Shown piece by piece: positions 8,091 through 17,219 of a DNA stretch of 64,000 nt. The position numbers were made by a program, and so were the translations under genes. A model generated the notes under the pieces. That model was given only the letters and a program-made list of their open reading frames with translations, did not search any database and had not been told where the DNA came from. Source of the stretch: Cellvibrio sp. UBA7661 (GTDB lineage Bacteria; Pseudomonadota; Gammaproteobacteria; Pseudomonadales; Cellvibrionaceae); contig DLHT01000009.1 in the NCBI GenBank assembly GCA_002483365.1, positions 147,452 to 211,451 of the forward strand, given 5' to 3'. Position 1 is the first letter of the stretch. Every line of letters begins with the position of its first letter.

Positions 8091-10781
8091 TTAGAACTTA
8101 TAGTTTAAACCTAACATATAAGTCGCTTCACCTTGAGATGACCATGCAGGGAAGCCCTCTAACAGCGGTAACTTCACACCATTTGAAGCGGTTGATACAT
8201 CAGCTGCACCGTACTGAACATCATCCTCTTCAAGAATGTTGATTGCCTCAAAGGTCAGATTGAGACTGTCGGTAAAGTTCCAACCAAAGCTCAGATCCAG
8301 TGTACCAAAGTCATCATGCATACGGTTACCGTAGTAGTATGAACCTTCACGGATCATGTACTCTGAACGCCAGTTATAAGCCGCACGAGCGGAGAAAACA
8401 TCATTTTCCCAGTAACCAACAAGGTTGGCACTCTTATCAGATGACTCAGTGAACACGCCAATTTCATCACTATACGTATTTAAAGGAACATCGGTATCAA
8501 CGAAAGTGACGTTGGCAGCAATACCAAAGCCGTTATCAAACGCATGGTTAATTTGCAATTCGATACCATCAATTTGCGCAGAACCTGAATCAGTCAGAGT
8601 TTCGATAGTCCAAGAGTTGTTGCCTGCTTTTGGATCGAAAATCAATGGCTGGTTAGATTCAAAAGTAGAGGTCATAGTGTTGGACAGAGTCTTCACAAAG
8701 TAAGTGGCAGAAATCATGTTGCCATCACCGTAGTAGTACTCAACACCCACATCAGCTTGAGATGATTTAACCGGCTTCATACCCACATTGCCTATACGAC
8801 GAACTTGGTTATTACCTCTATCATCAGCGAAACCGCTGGTGATATTAATCATATCGTCATAGCTTGGGCGGTTGATAGCCTGACTAGCACTAACTCTCAA
8901 AACCACATCTTCAGCCACATCAAATGCAAAGTTCGCGCTTGGCAATACGTCATGGTAGTTAGCAGATCTTGCAGTCAATGATTTGCTGAAACCTTCATTC
9001 AAACCACCGTTTGCCGCATCAACAGTACCATCCAACTCGTATTGGTTAGAAGTAATGTCACTGCTGATATAACGAAGACCAAAATTACCTCTCACCCCAT
9101 CAGCTTCAAGGGTGAACATACCGTAAATGGCATCGTTCTGCTCGTTTAGATCTACGTAACCTGAACGCACTTCATTCCAACCAGCAATGTGCTTCTTGGT
9201 TTCTGCAATCATTGCAGACAGATTTGGCTCAGGTGCAGTAAAACCATTCTCACCCACTTCGTAAGTACCGCTATAAACGGAGGAAGTTGCCACAGGATCT
9301 ATGCCAGTTTTTAAGGTTGGCTTGAAAGATTGTCTATTAACATCGTGATCAGTAGTACGCACACCGGTCTTAAATGCAGTCAGAGGGCCAGCATCCAGCT
9401 CAAACTCTATGTCAAATTGCGCATACACTTCTTCATCAGAGTTAGGGCCACGGCCAATTGACCAACCTTCTGGTGAAACCGTCGCTCTATAGTCAGACAA
9501 AGTAACACTTGGATCTACAGATGCATCAATTTTGATTTTCTTGCCAGTTGCGTCAATTGACCCACCCCAAACTGACATATTGTCGCCAAGACTTGGGAAA
9601 TGCTGGAAGTTGGTGGTCAAATCAGTACCGCCGTCCGCTTTGGTTTGACCAACGCGACCAGTCAGGGTGAAACCATCACCAGTGTATTCACCATCCAAAT
9701 CAATGGTTTCAGACTTCATGCTAGCCACACGGCCCCATGTCTGAGTAAAGGTTTCAGTTCCCAAAGTGCCCGATGCCCACCCCACTCCCAAATCACCATC
9801 TTTTGGCTGGGTAGTGCTTTTAATACAAGCACCTGCCGCATTAGTTTCTTGACAAGCATAAGTATTCGGGAAGCCTGAAGCGGCACTGTTAAACAGATAC
9901 ATACTGGTGTTGGTGTTATCGCCTTTCAAATCTAGAGAAAGCGCATGCACACCAAAGCTTAAATTTTCAGTTGGTTTGAATTGAGCAGTTACATCAAGTG
10001 CAGTACGCTCACGCTCTTGAATGAAAGTAGTTGGAGAAACATCAGACCACCATTGGTAATCAGACTCGGTCCCACGGCGAACGTAGTCACCCTCTTCGAA
10101 GGCACCCGCAACTAAAATACCGAAGGATTCGCTATCGTTTTTCCAGCTATAAAGGCCAGAAACTTCTGGGGTAACATCATCAGCAACAGTGCCTGTTTTC
10201 GCTTTAACGCCGAGATACACAGAGTTTGCATCCATATCCAGCGGCTTACGGGTTTTGATGATAACAGTACCACCAGCACCGCCTTCAGCGATATCTGCTT
10301 GCGAAGATTTATAAACTTCCATACCGCCGATTAATTGAGACGGCAACAAAGAATAGTTGAAGCTACGGTCAGTAGATTTTTGATCGTACCAGCCAGTGGA
10401 AGCAACAGTTTGACCATTCAATGTGGTCAAAGTCATTTGTGGTGCAGCACCACGAATAGATACAGATGCGCCCTGACCATTTTCACGACCAACAGCTACA
10501 CCTGGAATACGCCCCAAAGATTGACCAACGTCAGAGTCAGGGAATTTACCAACATCTTCTGCCGATACCGCATCAACTACGGAAGTAGAATTACGTTTGA
10601 TATCTACAGCGTTTTTCAACGCACCACGAATCCCCGTCACGATTACTTCTTCTGGCTCTGCACCTGCGTCTTGAGCGTTGGCAGTTGTTGCAAAACCCAT
10701 CATGGCGACAGCTGCTACTGAACCGAGCATCAGCGCGCTCTTATTGGCCAGCTTGATCGCATCACTTAACTTGTTACGCAT
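8091..10781 (-). CDS. TonB-dependent outer-membrane receptor (chitooligosaccharide/GlcNAc type)
   Basis: About 896 residues from the ATG at 10781, which has GGGAG 8 nt upstream; the open frame extends 8 codons further to 10805 without a ribosome site. A signal peptide ends near ATTANA-QDA, followed by the TonB box-like EEVIVTGIRGAL, a plug domain with PDSDVGQSLGRIPGVAV and SIRGAAPQMTLTTLNGQTV, and a beta-barrel ending in aromatic LNYKF. This is the Caulobacter/Cellvibrio-type receptor branch that imports glycans. The tandem NagR-type operators at its promoter and the adjacent nag operon point to chitin oligosaccharides or GlcNAc as substrate; that is inference. Confidence 0.92.
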   Translation of the reverse strand: MRNKLSDAIKLANKSALMLGSVAAVAMMGFATTANAQDAGAEPEEVIVTGIRGALKNAVDIKRNSTSVVDAVSAEDVGKFPDSDVGQSLGRIPGVAVGRENGQGASVSIRGAAPQMTLTTLNGQTVASTGWYDQKSTDRSFNYSLLPSQLIGGMEVYKSSQADIAEGGAGGTVIIKTRKPLDMDANSVYLGVKAKTGTVADDVTPEVSGLYSWKNDSESFGILVAGAFEEGDYVRRGTESDYQWWSDVSPTTFIQERERTALDVTAQFKPTENLSFGVHALSLDLKGDNTNTSMYLFNSAASGFPNTYACQETNAAGACIKSTTQPKDGDLGVGWASGTLGTETFTQTWGRVASMKSETIDLDGEYTGDGFTLTGRVGQTKADGGTDLTTNFQHFPSLGDNMSVWGGSIDATGKKIKIDASVDPSVTLSDYRATVSPEGWSIGRGPNSDEEVYAQFDIEFELDAGPLTAFKTGVRTTDHDVNRQSFKPTLKTGIDPVATSSVYSGTYEVGENGFTAPEPNLSAMIAETKKHIAGWNEVRSGYVDLNEQNDAIYGMFTLEADGVRGNFGLRYISSDITSNQYELDGTVDAANGGLNEGFSKSLTARSANYHDVLPSANFAFDVAEDVVLRVSASQAINRPSYDDMINITSGFADDRGNNQVRRIGNVGMKPVKSSQADVGVEYYYGDGNMISATYFVKTLSNTMTSTFESNQPLIFDPKAGNNSWTIETLTDSGSAQIDGIELQINHAFDNGFGIAANVTFVDTDVPLNTYSDEIGVFTESSDKSANLVGYWENDVFSARAAYNWRSEYMIREGSYYYGNRMHDDFGTLDLSFGWNFTDSLNLTFEAINILEEDDVQYGAADVSTASNGVKLPLLEGFPAWSSQGEATYMLGLNYKF

Positions 10782-10853
10782 GGTTAATCTCCCGTGACTT
10801 GTCATTTATGTGTATTAATAATGATCTAACTCTTCAACAACGAACCAAATAAA

Positions 10854-10865
10854 GACAACGTTGTC
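10854..10865. promoter_or_regulatory. NagR-type operator, proximal copy
   Basis: Perfect 12-bp palindrome GACAACGTTGTC just downstream of the predicted transcription start of the receptor gene. It is 36 bp from the distal copy, identical in sequence, and identical to the copy before nagK. Confidence 0.75.
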
Positions 10866-10874
10866 GATCAGCCA

Positions 10875-10903
10875 ACACTATTCCTGCTGGACAACGTTGT
10901 CAA
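10875..10903 (-). promoter_or_regulatory. Predicted TonB-receptor promoter with distal NagR-type operator
   Basis: Minus strand: TTGACA (10903-10898), 17-nt spacer, TAGTGT (10880-10875). The palindrome GACAACGTTGTC at 10890-10901 overlaps the -35 box exactly as at nagK. Together with the copy at 10854-10865 it would bracket RNA polymerase. The leader to the ATG is about 85 nt. Confidence 0.75.
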
Positions 10904-11079
10904 CAGTTTTGCAAAGAAATGAAAAGTAACATTTACCGCCTTAACATTAGGGGGAAATCAAGAAAGCAATTTAAAATCAATAAGTTGCAATTTTGAGCCG
11001 CAATTTTGATGTGAAAAAAAATTTTCATGTCGCGCCAAGCAACATTACCAAAATACACACATTGCTTTATCGGAAACAA

Positions 11080-11104
11080 AAAAGCCGCTTTTTAGCGGCT
11101 TTGG
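11080..11104 (-). terminator. Terminator after DUF3014 gene
   Basis: Stem AAGCCGCT/AGCGGCTT with a TTTT-type loop; on the minus strand it is followed by a run of T. It lies about 40 bp after the stop of the minus-strand gene ending at 11144. Confidence 0.85.
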
Positions 11105-11143
11105 GGGGGTTATTTTGACTGCAGGATTTTGCCTAAACCTGTA

Positions 11144-11989
11144 TCACTGGTTAATAAGGCGTGCCCGCAATTGGCGCAAGCTGGCCTTAACACTGCGCGC
11201 ATTTTCAGGCCCCATACGCAGCATTAATTTGTGTGTTTGAGGCAGTGCTTCCAAGGCTGGATCGGCGTATTGGTAGAACACTTTGGGGCGAACCAGTAAC
11301 AAATCACCTTGGTTATCCGGTGCCGCCAATAGGTTATCGATGGCTGCAATCATAACGCTATGGAAGTTTGGTTTCTTTAATCCCAGCTCCCGGAAGGCCT
11401 CTTCCAACAGCGGATAAAAACGGCGATAGACCGCAACCGCAGCATCGCTATCGATTAACGCAAGTGTAGTAACGTAAGCCTCGTAGCGCTGGTAATTAGT
11501 CGGGGCTATACGCTCCTGATCAACTGCAGTGCCTTCTACCATGACCGAGAAGGTTTCAGCGATAAACGGCGGTGGCGGTGATACCACCGGGCGATACTCG
11601 TGTATGACCTTACCCTCGGAAATATTGTTTACCGCGAGTACGAACTTGCGGATTACCTCCTGCGGCACCAACAACTGTATTAATCCTTCACCACGCAATT
11701 GTTGCAGGGCAGCCAAGATGCCTGCGTCACTTTCGTTCAATGCAGGTAAAGGCTCTACCTCAACCACGGGCACAGGGGGGGTGTACTCAACGATGGGTGC
11801 CGCGGAGGAACTACTGCTACTGACGGCGGCTTGGGGGGCAACTGCAACCGGGGTTACCACTGATTGCGATGTGGCGGGTGCATCATCGCGCAAGAAAAAG
11901 AAAGCAGCCGCAACGGCAATCAAAACCAACACCACAATCACGATCATGGAGGTGGACGAGCTTTGTCGCGGTTGGTAGTCATCACTCAT
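11144..11989 (-). CDS. DUF3014 domain membrane-anchored protein
   Basis: About 281 residues from the ATG at 11989 (AAAGG upstream); the open frame reaches 12040 but the first 17 codons have no ribosome site. A short cytoplasmic N-terminus is followed by one membrane segment (SMIVIVVLVLIAVAAAFFFL), a proline/serine/valine-rich linker and a soluble C-terminal domain. Residues such as LQQLRGEGLIQLLVPQEVI and RFYPLLEEAFRELG are typical of DUF3014. The domain should face the periplasm. Function is unknown. It is divergent from the cti gene, with a shared intergenic region containing paired inverted motifs. Confidence 0.8.
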   Translation of the reverse strand: MSDDYQPRQSSSTSMIVIVVLVLIAVAAAFFFLRDDAPATSQSVVTPVAVAPQAAVSSSSSSAAPIVEYTPPVPVVEVEPLPALNESDAGILAALQQLRGEGLIQLLVPQEVIRKFVLAVNNISEGKVIHEYRPVVSPPPPFIAETFSVMVEGTAVDQERIAPTNYQRYEAYVTTLALIDSDAAVAVYRRFYPLLEEAFRELGLKKPNFHSVMIAAIDNLLAAPDNQGDLLLVRPKVFYQYADPALEALPQTHKLMLRMGPENARSVKASLRQLRARLINQ

Positions 11990-12211
11990 AGCAATACCTT
12001 TGTAATAGCGATTGGAAACTGGATGGGCAAGCTGTGACATCCTACGCGGAAGCAGTCGCCAGCGGGATTATGGCCTAATCCGCATTAGGGTGACAGCGTC
12101 GCCAGTATCAGGTTCCCTTTTTTTGTTAGTGCGGATTAGACTGCAATCCACAAATACCAGCATGTGATACCAGATGTCATAAGATTCCAGAGGAAAGGGG
12201 CTAGCAGAGGA

Positions 12212-14599
12212 ATGTCGATCAACACGTCAGTGCAACAAACCGCACGTACCGGATTATGGATGATGATTTTGCTCACCTTGGGGTGCGCAAGTATCACCGG
12301 CTCGCAATGGGACCAACGCTATGGCAAAGCACAACCGCGGGAAATATCCTCCTCGCCAATCAGGGCAACACTGACTTATTACGAAGACACGCGAAAAACT
12401 CTGGAACAGCGCTGTGTTGTTTGCCATGGCTGTTACGACGCGCCCTGTCAGCTCAAACTGGAATCTTATGAGGGTCTGCTGCGCGGAGCCAATCCAGTCA
12501 AGGTATACGACGGAACACGCTTGCTGGGAGCATCGCTTACGCGTTTGTTTGAAGATGCACACACAACCGCTGATTGGCGCAGCAAGGGATTCCACCCCGT
12601 GTTGAATGAGCGCAGCAATTCGCGCAAGGCCAACATCAACGCCGGCGTGCTGGCGCAATCACTGGAATTGAAAAAAAACCATCCTCTGCCAACAACCGGG
12701 ATTTTACCCGCCGATTTTGATTTCAATCTCAATAACCAACCGTACTGTCCCAGCATTGAAAACTTTGCTGCATTTGCAGACAAAAAGCCGCTGTGGGGAA
12801 TGCCTTACGGCCTTCCTGCACTCAGTCCAAAAGAGCACACGTTAATCATGGAGTGGCTAGCGCAAGGCGCTGCGATGGGAATGCCCCCCAAGCTTCCCGC
12901 AAGCGTGCAACAACAAGTGAACCAGTGGGAAGCATTCTTCAACGGCGATAGCCTGAAACAACAGCTGGTCAATCGCTACATTTACGAACATTTGTTTTTG
13001 GCACAGCTTCATTTTAAGGAAGCGCCCAGAACCTATTTCCGCTTGGTGCGCTCCAGCACGCCACCCGGCCAACCCATCGAACGCATCAGCACCCAACGCC
13101 CTTACGATAACCCCAAGGTTGAACGCGTGTATTACCGTTTGTGGCAAGACCCATCGAGCATCGTTGCCAAAAACCACATGCCTTATGCATTAAATGTCGA
13201 GCGGATGAAGCAATGGCAGCAATTATTTTTTGCAACAGAAGGCGAATTTTTTTACGACGTAACTCACCTGCCCTCTTATGATCCGGCAACTGCATCAAAT
13301 CCGTTTGTGAGCTTTGCCCAATTACCGGTCAATGCGCGCTACCGTTTTATGCTGGATGAAGCGCAGTTCACCATTATGAATTTTATTAAAGGTCCGGTCT
13401 GTCGTGGACAGGTTGCACTCAATGTAATTCAGGATCACTTCTGGGTTTTCTTTGTATCGCCCGACACACAAAATACTAATGAGGTTGCGCAATTTCTGGC
13501 GGAAAATAGCAAGCATCTGCAATTGCCTGCAGAAGCGGGTAATACTTTATTGCCGATGACAAATTGGCTGAAATACTCCGAGCTGCAAAAAGAATATCTC
13601 AACGCAAAAGCTGCGTTTGTAAGCAAGTTGATTGCTAACGAAGGCGGGCTTGAGATGGCCAACATCTGGAGCGGGGCAACCGGAAAAAATGGGAGTAGTA
13701 AAAATCCCAACGCAGCACTCACGATTTTCCGCCACAGTGACAGTGCCAGCGTACACAAAGGGCTTATCGGCCAATCCCCTAAAACCGCTTGGGTAATTGA
13801 CTACCCTTTACTTGAGCGTATTCACTATTTATTGGTGGCTGGTTTTGATGTGTATGGCAATGTATCGCATCAGCTCTTGAGCCGTCTTTACATGGACTTT
13901 TTGCGCATCGAAGGCGAGATGAATTTTGTCGGCCTGCTGCCGGAAAAAGCGCAGGAAAAAGCGATGTCTTCCTGGTACCGCGATGCCGAATCCAATCTCA
14001 AAACCTACCTCGACCTTTACATCAAGCAGATCGATGCCTCCAACAAAATCCGCTATGTGAGCGATGATCCTCAACAAGAGCTTTATCAAAAATTAAAATT
14101 ACACTTGGGAGAGGCAGCCAACTCGCCCTTTAATCTTCAGGCAAAAAAATTGCCTGCACATAAGTTGGCGCTCTACCAAAAACTGCAAAACACTACCGGA
14201 AAGCCCATCAGCTTTTTGCCGCAAACCACACTTATTTATATTCCCAATGCCGGTTTGTTCACGCTGGTACACAACAGCGCTTATTCCAACTTGTCGTCAC
14301 TCTTTGGGGAGGATAAACGGCGTATTGCTGCCGAGGACAATGTCACCCTTGCGCAGGGCATTATTGGTAACTACCCCAACAGTTTTATGCGCGTCGAAGA
14401 GCAGCAATTGGAGGATTTTGTCAGCCGCATCCAAACATTGGATTCGGAAGATGACTACAAGGCACTGCGCGATATTTATGGCATTCGCCGCAGCCACAGT
14501 GAGTTCTGGGCATTTAGCGACCAAGTCCATGAACTGTACCAACGGACCGAACCTGCTGAAGCAGCACTGTTGGATTACAACCGGCTGGAAAACCGCTAG
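12212..14599 (+). CDS. cti: Fatty acid cis/trans isomerase (c-type haem lipoprotein)
   Basis: About 795 residues from the ATG at 12212; a GTG at 12164 is possible but would place the signal sequence internally. Cti converts cis- to trans-unsaturated membrane fatty acids in the periplasm during solvent or heat stress. The N-terminus ends in a lipobox-like LLTLGC, and a c-type haem site CVVCHGC lies near residues 68-74, as expected for this haem enzyme. The body matches the family (for example MPPKLP and GQPIERISTQRPYDNP). It faces the DUF3014 gene divergently and ends before the feo operon. Confidence 0.92.
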   Translation: MSINTSVQQTARTGLWMMILLTLGCASITGSQWDQRYGKAQPREISSSPIRATLTYYEDTRKTLEQRCVVCHGCYDAPCQLKLESYEGLLRGANPVKVYDGTRLLGASLTRLFEDAHTTADWRSKGFHPVLNERSNSRKANINAGVLAQSLELKKNHPLPTTGILPADFDFNLNNQPYCPSIENFAAFADKKPLWGMPYGLPALSPKEHTLIMEWLAQGAAMGMPPKLPASVQQQVNQWEAFFNGDSLKQQLVNRYIYEHLFLAQLHFKEAPRTYFRLVRSSTPPGQPIERISTQRPYDNPKVERVYYRLWQDPSSIVAKNHMPYALNVERMKQWQQLFFATEGEFFYDVTHLPSYDPATASNPFVSFAQLPVNARYRFMLDEAQFTIMNFIKGPVCRGQVALNVIQDHFWVFFVSPDTQNTNEVAQFLAENSKHLQLPAEAGNTLLPMTNWLKYSELQKEYLNAKAAFVSKLIANEGGLEMANIWSGATGKNGSSKNPNAALTIFRHSDSASVHKGLIGQSPKTAWVIDYPLLERIHYLLVAGFDVYGNVSHQLLSRLYMDFLRIEGEMNFVGLLPEKAQEKAMSSWYRDAESNLKTYLDLYIKQIDASNKIRYVSDDPQQELYQKLKLHLGEAANSPFNLQAKKLPAHKLALYQKLQNTTGKPISFLPQTTLIYIPNAGLFTLVHNSAYSNLSSLFGEDKRRIAAEDNVTLAQGIIGNYPNSFMRVEEQQLEDFVSRIQTLDSEDDYKALRDIYGIRRSHSEFWAFSDQVHELYQRTEPAEAALLDYNRLENR

Positions 14600-14677
14600 T
14601 GATTACCGTAATGGGTTAGCGCAACTAATTACTACACCCCATTACCACAACTACCCGCTCACAGGACAAACCGCATC

Positions 14678-14707
14678 AGCCGCAATCTCTCTTTGAAAAT
14701 TGCGGCT
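14678..14707 (+). terminator. Hairpin after cti
   Basis: Perfect 9-bp stem AGCCGCAAT/ATTGCGGCT with a 12-nt loop, about 80 bp after the cti stop and before feoA. No strong T-run follows, so termination is only possible. Confidence 0.4.
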
Positions 14708-14732
14708 TGAGAGTAAATACAGTATTCTTTCT

Positions 14733-14751
14733 AATAATCACTCTCATTTAC
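14733..14751 (+). promoter_or_regulatory. Candidate Fur box upstream of feoA
   Basis: The 19-bp sequence matches 12 of 19 positions of the classical Fur consensus (AATAATC-ACTC-TCATTTAC). It lies 19 bp before the feoA ATG, where iron-responsive repression would be expected. A weak match; based on context as much as sequence. Confidence 0.4.
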
Positions 14752-14769
14752 ATATGCGATGTATCTCTT

Positions 14770-15069
14770 ATGAATATTGCCTCACGCGCTGACTCCTTCA
14801 CCCCCGCTCTGCGCCTTGATCAATGCCGCAAAGGCACATCAGTCCGGGTGACCAGCTTGATTGGGCAACCCCTGTTTGGCGCTCAGGATGAAAGTGTCAG
14901 CCTGCGTTTAAAGGAATTGGGGTTTTTACCAGGAGCCCATTTAAAGGTGATTGGCTTTGGTTTGCTGGGTTCCGACCCCTTGGCAGTGCAGGTAAACGGC
15001 ACCAAATTTGCCCTGCGCCGCGCCGAAGCAGCCAAAATCTGTGTTGAACCTATTACCCCTCATCCTTAA
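14770..15069 (+). CDS. feoA: Ferrous iron transport protein A
   Basis: About 99 residues from the ATG at 14770; the open frame extends to a TTG at 14707, but that extension overlaps the candidate Fur box. It is an SH3-like FeoA domain with SLRLKELGFLPGAHLKVIGFG, PLAVQVNGTKFALRRAEAAKI and a short tail. FeoA is a small cytoplasmic partner needed for FeoB-mediated Fe(II) import. It lies 31 bp before feoB and is surely co-transcribed. The N-terminus is about 20 residues longer than the minimal domain. Confidence 0.88.
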   Translation: MNIASRADSFTPALRLDQCRKGTSVRVTSLIGQPLFGAQDESVSLRLKELGFLPGAHLKVIGFGLLGSDPLAVQVNGTKFALRRAEAAKICVEPITPHP

Positions 15070-15100
15070 CCGTTCAAGTCTTTGATCAGGTAGCAAGAGC

Positions 15101-16966
15101 ATGTCCGCCTCTATACGTTTCGCACTGGTTGGCAACCCCAACTGTGGTAAGACTTCCCTGTTTAACCGATTGACTGGCGCGCGCGCCAAAGTGGCAAATT
15201 ATCCGGGTGTAACCGTTGAACGCCGCTCCGGCACCGTCACCCACATCGCCACCCCCACTGAAATACTCGATCTCCCCGGCACTTACAGCCTGTTTGTGAC
15301 CTCGCCCGACGAACAGGTCGCACGCGATGTGATTCTGGGTAAACTCGCCCACGAAAAGCGCCCCGACTTGCTCATTGCCGTGGTTGATGCCTGCAACCTG
15401 CGCCTGGGCTTGCGTCTAGTGATGGAGCTCAAGAGCCTTAATCGCCCGATGGTGCTTGCACTCAACCAAATGGATGAAGCCAAGCGCCGCGGCATTAGTA
15501 TCAATACCACTGCGCTTTCCCAAGCGATCGGTATGCCGATTATCGAAACCGTAGCCGTTAACAGCCAAGGGGTAGCAGAATTACGCGCGTATCTGGAAAG
15601 CTATGCTCAAAGTGTCCAGCAAAATCCTGTCGATGCAGACACCCAAACGCTGGCACTCAGCGACCGCCAGGAATCTGTTGAAGCGCTTTACGCTGAAATC
15701 GAAAGCATCATGAGCCAGCATGTGATCCAGCCTGCACATCTACCGCAGTGGCAGGATCGTCTGGATGCATTGGTGATGCATCCACTGTTGGGGCTGATCG
15801 CCCTGTTCACGATTTTGCTGGTGATATTCCAGGCGGTATTTGCCTGGGCTTCGCCGGTAGTGGATTTAATCGATGCAGGCTTCAGCAGTCTGGGCGAACT
15901 GGTCGGTGCCACCCTGCCCGACGGTATTCTGAAAGACTTTATTGTGGATGGCCTGATCGCCGGTGTTGGCGGTGTACTGGTCTTCCTGCCGCAAATTATC
16001 ATCCTGTTCTTCTTTATTCTGGTATTGGAAGATAGTGGCTATCTCACCCGTGCCGCGTTTTTGCTTGATCGCCCCATGCGTGGCTTGGGGTTATCCGGTC
16101 GCTCATTTATTCCCATGCTCTCCAGCTTTGCCTGCGCCGTTCCGGGAATTATGGCAACGCGCACTATCTCTGATCCGCGCGAACGTTTTATTACGATCAT
16201 GGTTGCGCCTTTAATGACCTGCTCGGCACGCTTGCCGGTTTATGCACTGATTATCGCGGCCTTTATTCCCGAGCAGACGGTATGGGGTATTTTCAACCTG
16301 CAAGGGCTGACTTTGTTTGCCCTGTATTTTGCCGGTGTAGCCAGTGCGGCATTGGTGGCCTGGCTGATGCGCCGCCGCACCGCGCGCGAAGAGTTTCCAT
16401 TGCTATTGGAGTTGCCGAGCTATCGCTGGCCGATGATGTACCACCTGTTGATGGGGCTGCGTGAGCGCGCCTGGATTTTCATCCGCCGCGTGGGCACGAT
16501 CATTCTCGCCTTATCGATTATCTTATGGTTTTTGGCGACCTTTCCGGGCGCACCGGAAGATGCCACCCTACCCGCCATCGACTATAGCTTTGCCGGCCAG
16601 CTTGGCCACTTTATGCAGCCACTGTTTGCACCGCTGGGGTTCAATTGGCAGATGTGTATCGCGCTGATCCCCGCAATGGGTGCGCGTGAGGTTGCGGTCA
16701 GTGCACTGGCAACAGTTTACGCCGTAGGTGAAGAATCCATCGATGTCGCCTTGGGTGGCGCATTGGCGGCTAGCTGGTCACTACCGATTGCCTTCTCTTA
16801 TCTGGCATGGTTTGTCTACGCACCGCAATGTATCTCCACTATTGCGGTCGTAAAACGTGAGACCAACTCAACCAAAGCAACGCTGTTTTTTACCGTTTAT
16901 TTGTTTGCACTGGCCTATTTTGCCGCCTGGGTGACCTACCAAATCGCCAGCGCAATCGTGAATTGA
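15101..16966 (+). CDS. feoB: Ferrous iron transporter FeoB
   Basis: A 621-residue inner-membrane Fe(II) transporter. The N-terminal G domain shows G1 GNPNCGKTS at residues 11-19, G3 DLPGTYS near 55 and G4 NQMD near 119. The C-terminal membrane part has two Gate regions with conserved cysteines, in SFACAVPGIMATRT and PLMTCSARLPVYALI. The length is short compared with E. coli FeoB (773) because the linker and tail are reduced, as in many proteobacteria. It stands between feoA and a Cys-rich small membrane protein. Confidence 0.96.
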   Translation: MSASIRFALVGNPNCGKTSLFNRLTGARAKVANYPGVTVERRSGTVTHIATPTEILDLPGTYSLFVTSPDEQVARDVILGKLAHEKRPDLLIAVVDACNLRLGLRLVMELKSLNRPMVLALNQMDEAKRRGISINTTALSQAIGMPIIETVAVNSQGVAELRAYLESYAQSVQQNPVDADTQTLALSDRQESVEALYAEIESIMSQHVIQPAHLPQWQDRLDALVMHPLLGLIALFTILLVIFQAVFAWASPVVDLIDAGFSSLGELVGATLPDGILKDFIVDGLIAGVGGVLVFLPQIIILFFFILVLEDSGYLTRAAFLLDRPMRGLGLSGRSFIPMLSSFACAVPGIMATRTISDPRERFITIMVAPLMTCSARLPVYALIIAAFIPEQTVWGIFNLQGLTLFALYFAGVASAALVAWLMRRRTAREEFPLLLELPSYRWPMMYHLLMGLRERAWIFIRRVGTIILALSIILWFLATFPGAPEDATLPAIDYSFAGQLGHFMQPLFAPLGFNWQMCIALIPAMGAREVAVSALATVYAVGEESIDVALGGALAASWSLPIAFSYLAWFVYAPQCISTIAVVKRETNSTKATLFFTVYLFALAYFAAWVTYQIASAIVN

Positions 16967-16977
16967 TGAGGTGAGCT

Positions 16978-17160
16978 ATGAATGATCTCCCCTGGCAAGA
17001 AATGATCGTCGGCATATGCGTTCTAACCGCCGTGATTTTCCTGATCCGCCGCTGGATTTTCCCCTCCACCAAAAAATCCGCCGCCTGTGGCGGATGTGGC
17101 GGCTGCGATAAAACCAGCGACGCTAGCTGCAGCAATCACGCTGAAAAAACACCGCATTAA
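16978..17160 (+). CDS. FeoB-associated Cys-rich membrane protein
   Basis: A 60-residue protein: one N-terminal membrane helix (MIVGICVLTAVIFLI) followed by a cysteine-rich tail with CGGCGGC and two further cysteines. This small family regularly follows feoB in place of FeoC. Its job is unknown; metal binding or electron transfer at the cytoplasmic face is inference. GAGG precedes the ATG by 6 nt, and the gene starts 11 bp after feoB. Confidence 0.85.
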   Translation: MNDLPWQEMIVGICVLTAVIFLIRRWIFPSTKKSAACGGCGGCDKTSDASCSNHAEKTPH

Positions 17161-17185
17161 TCCCCTTCTCGCCGTGTATTCGGCA

Positions 17186-17219
17186 CATGCTGTTGCGCGA
17201 TTTATCGCGCAACAGCATG
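17186..17219. terminator. Long perfect hairpin ending the feo operon
   Basis: 15-bp perfect stem (CATGCTGTTGCGCGA/TCGCGCAACAGCATG) with a TTTA loop. It sits between convergent genes and overlaps the stop codon and last codons of the minus-strand gene ending at 17202. The plus-strand side runs into TCTGGTTTTA, so it should work mainly for feo. Confidence 0.75.

Larger units (their letters stand above)
10806..11143. other. Intergenic region between TonB receptor and DUF3014 gene
   Basis: It holds the receptor promoter and two operators (10854-10903) and a terminator (11080-11104) for the upstream minus-strand gene. The AT-rich stretch 10905-11075 shows nothing else recognisable. Confidence 0.6.
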
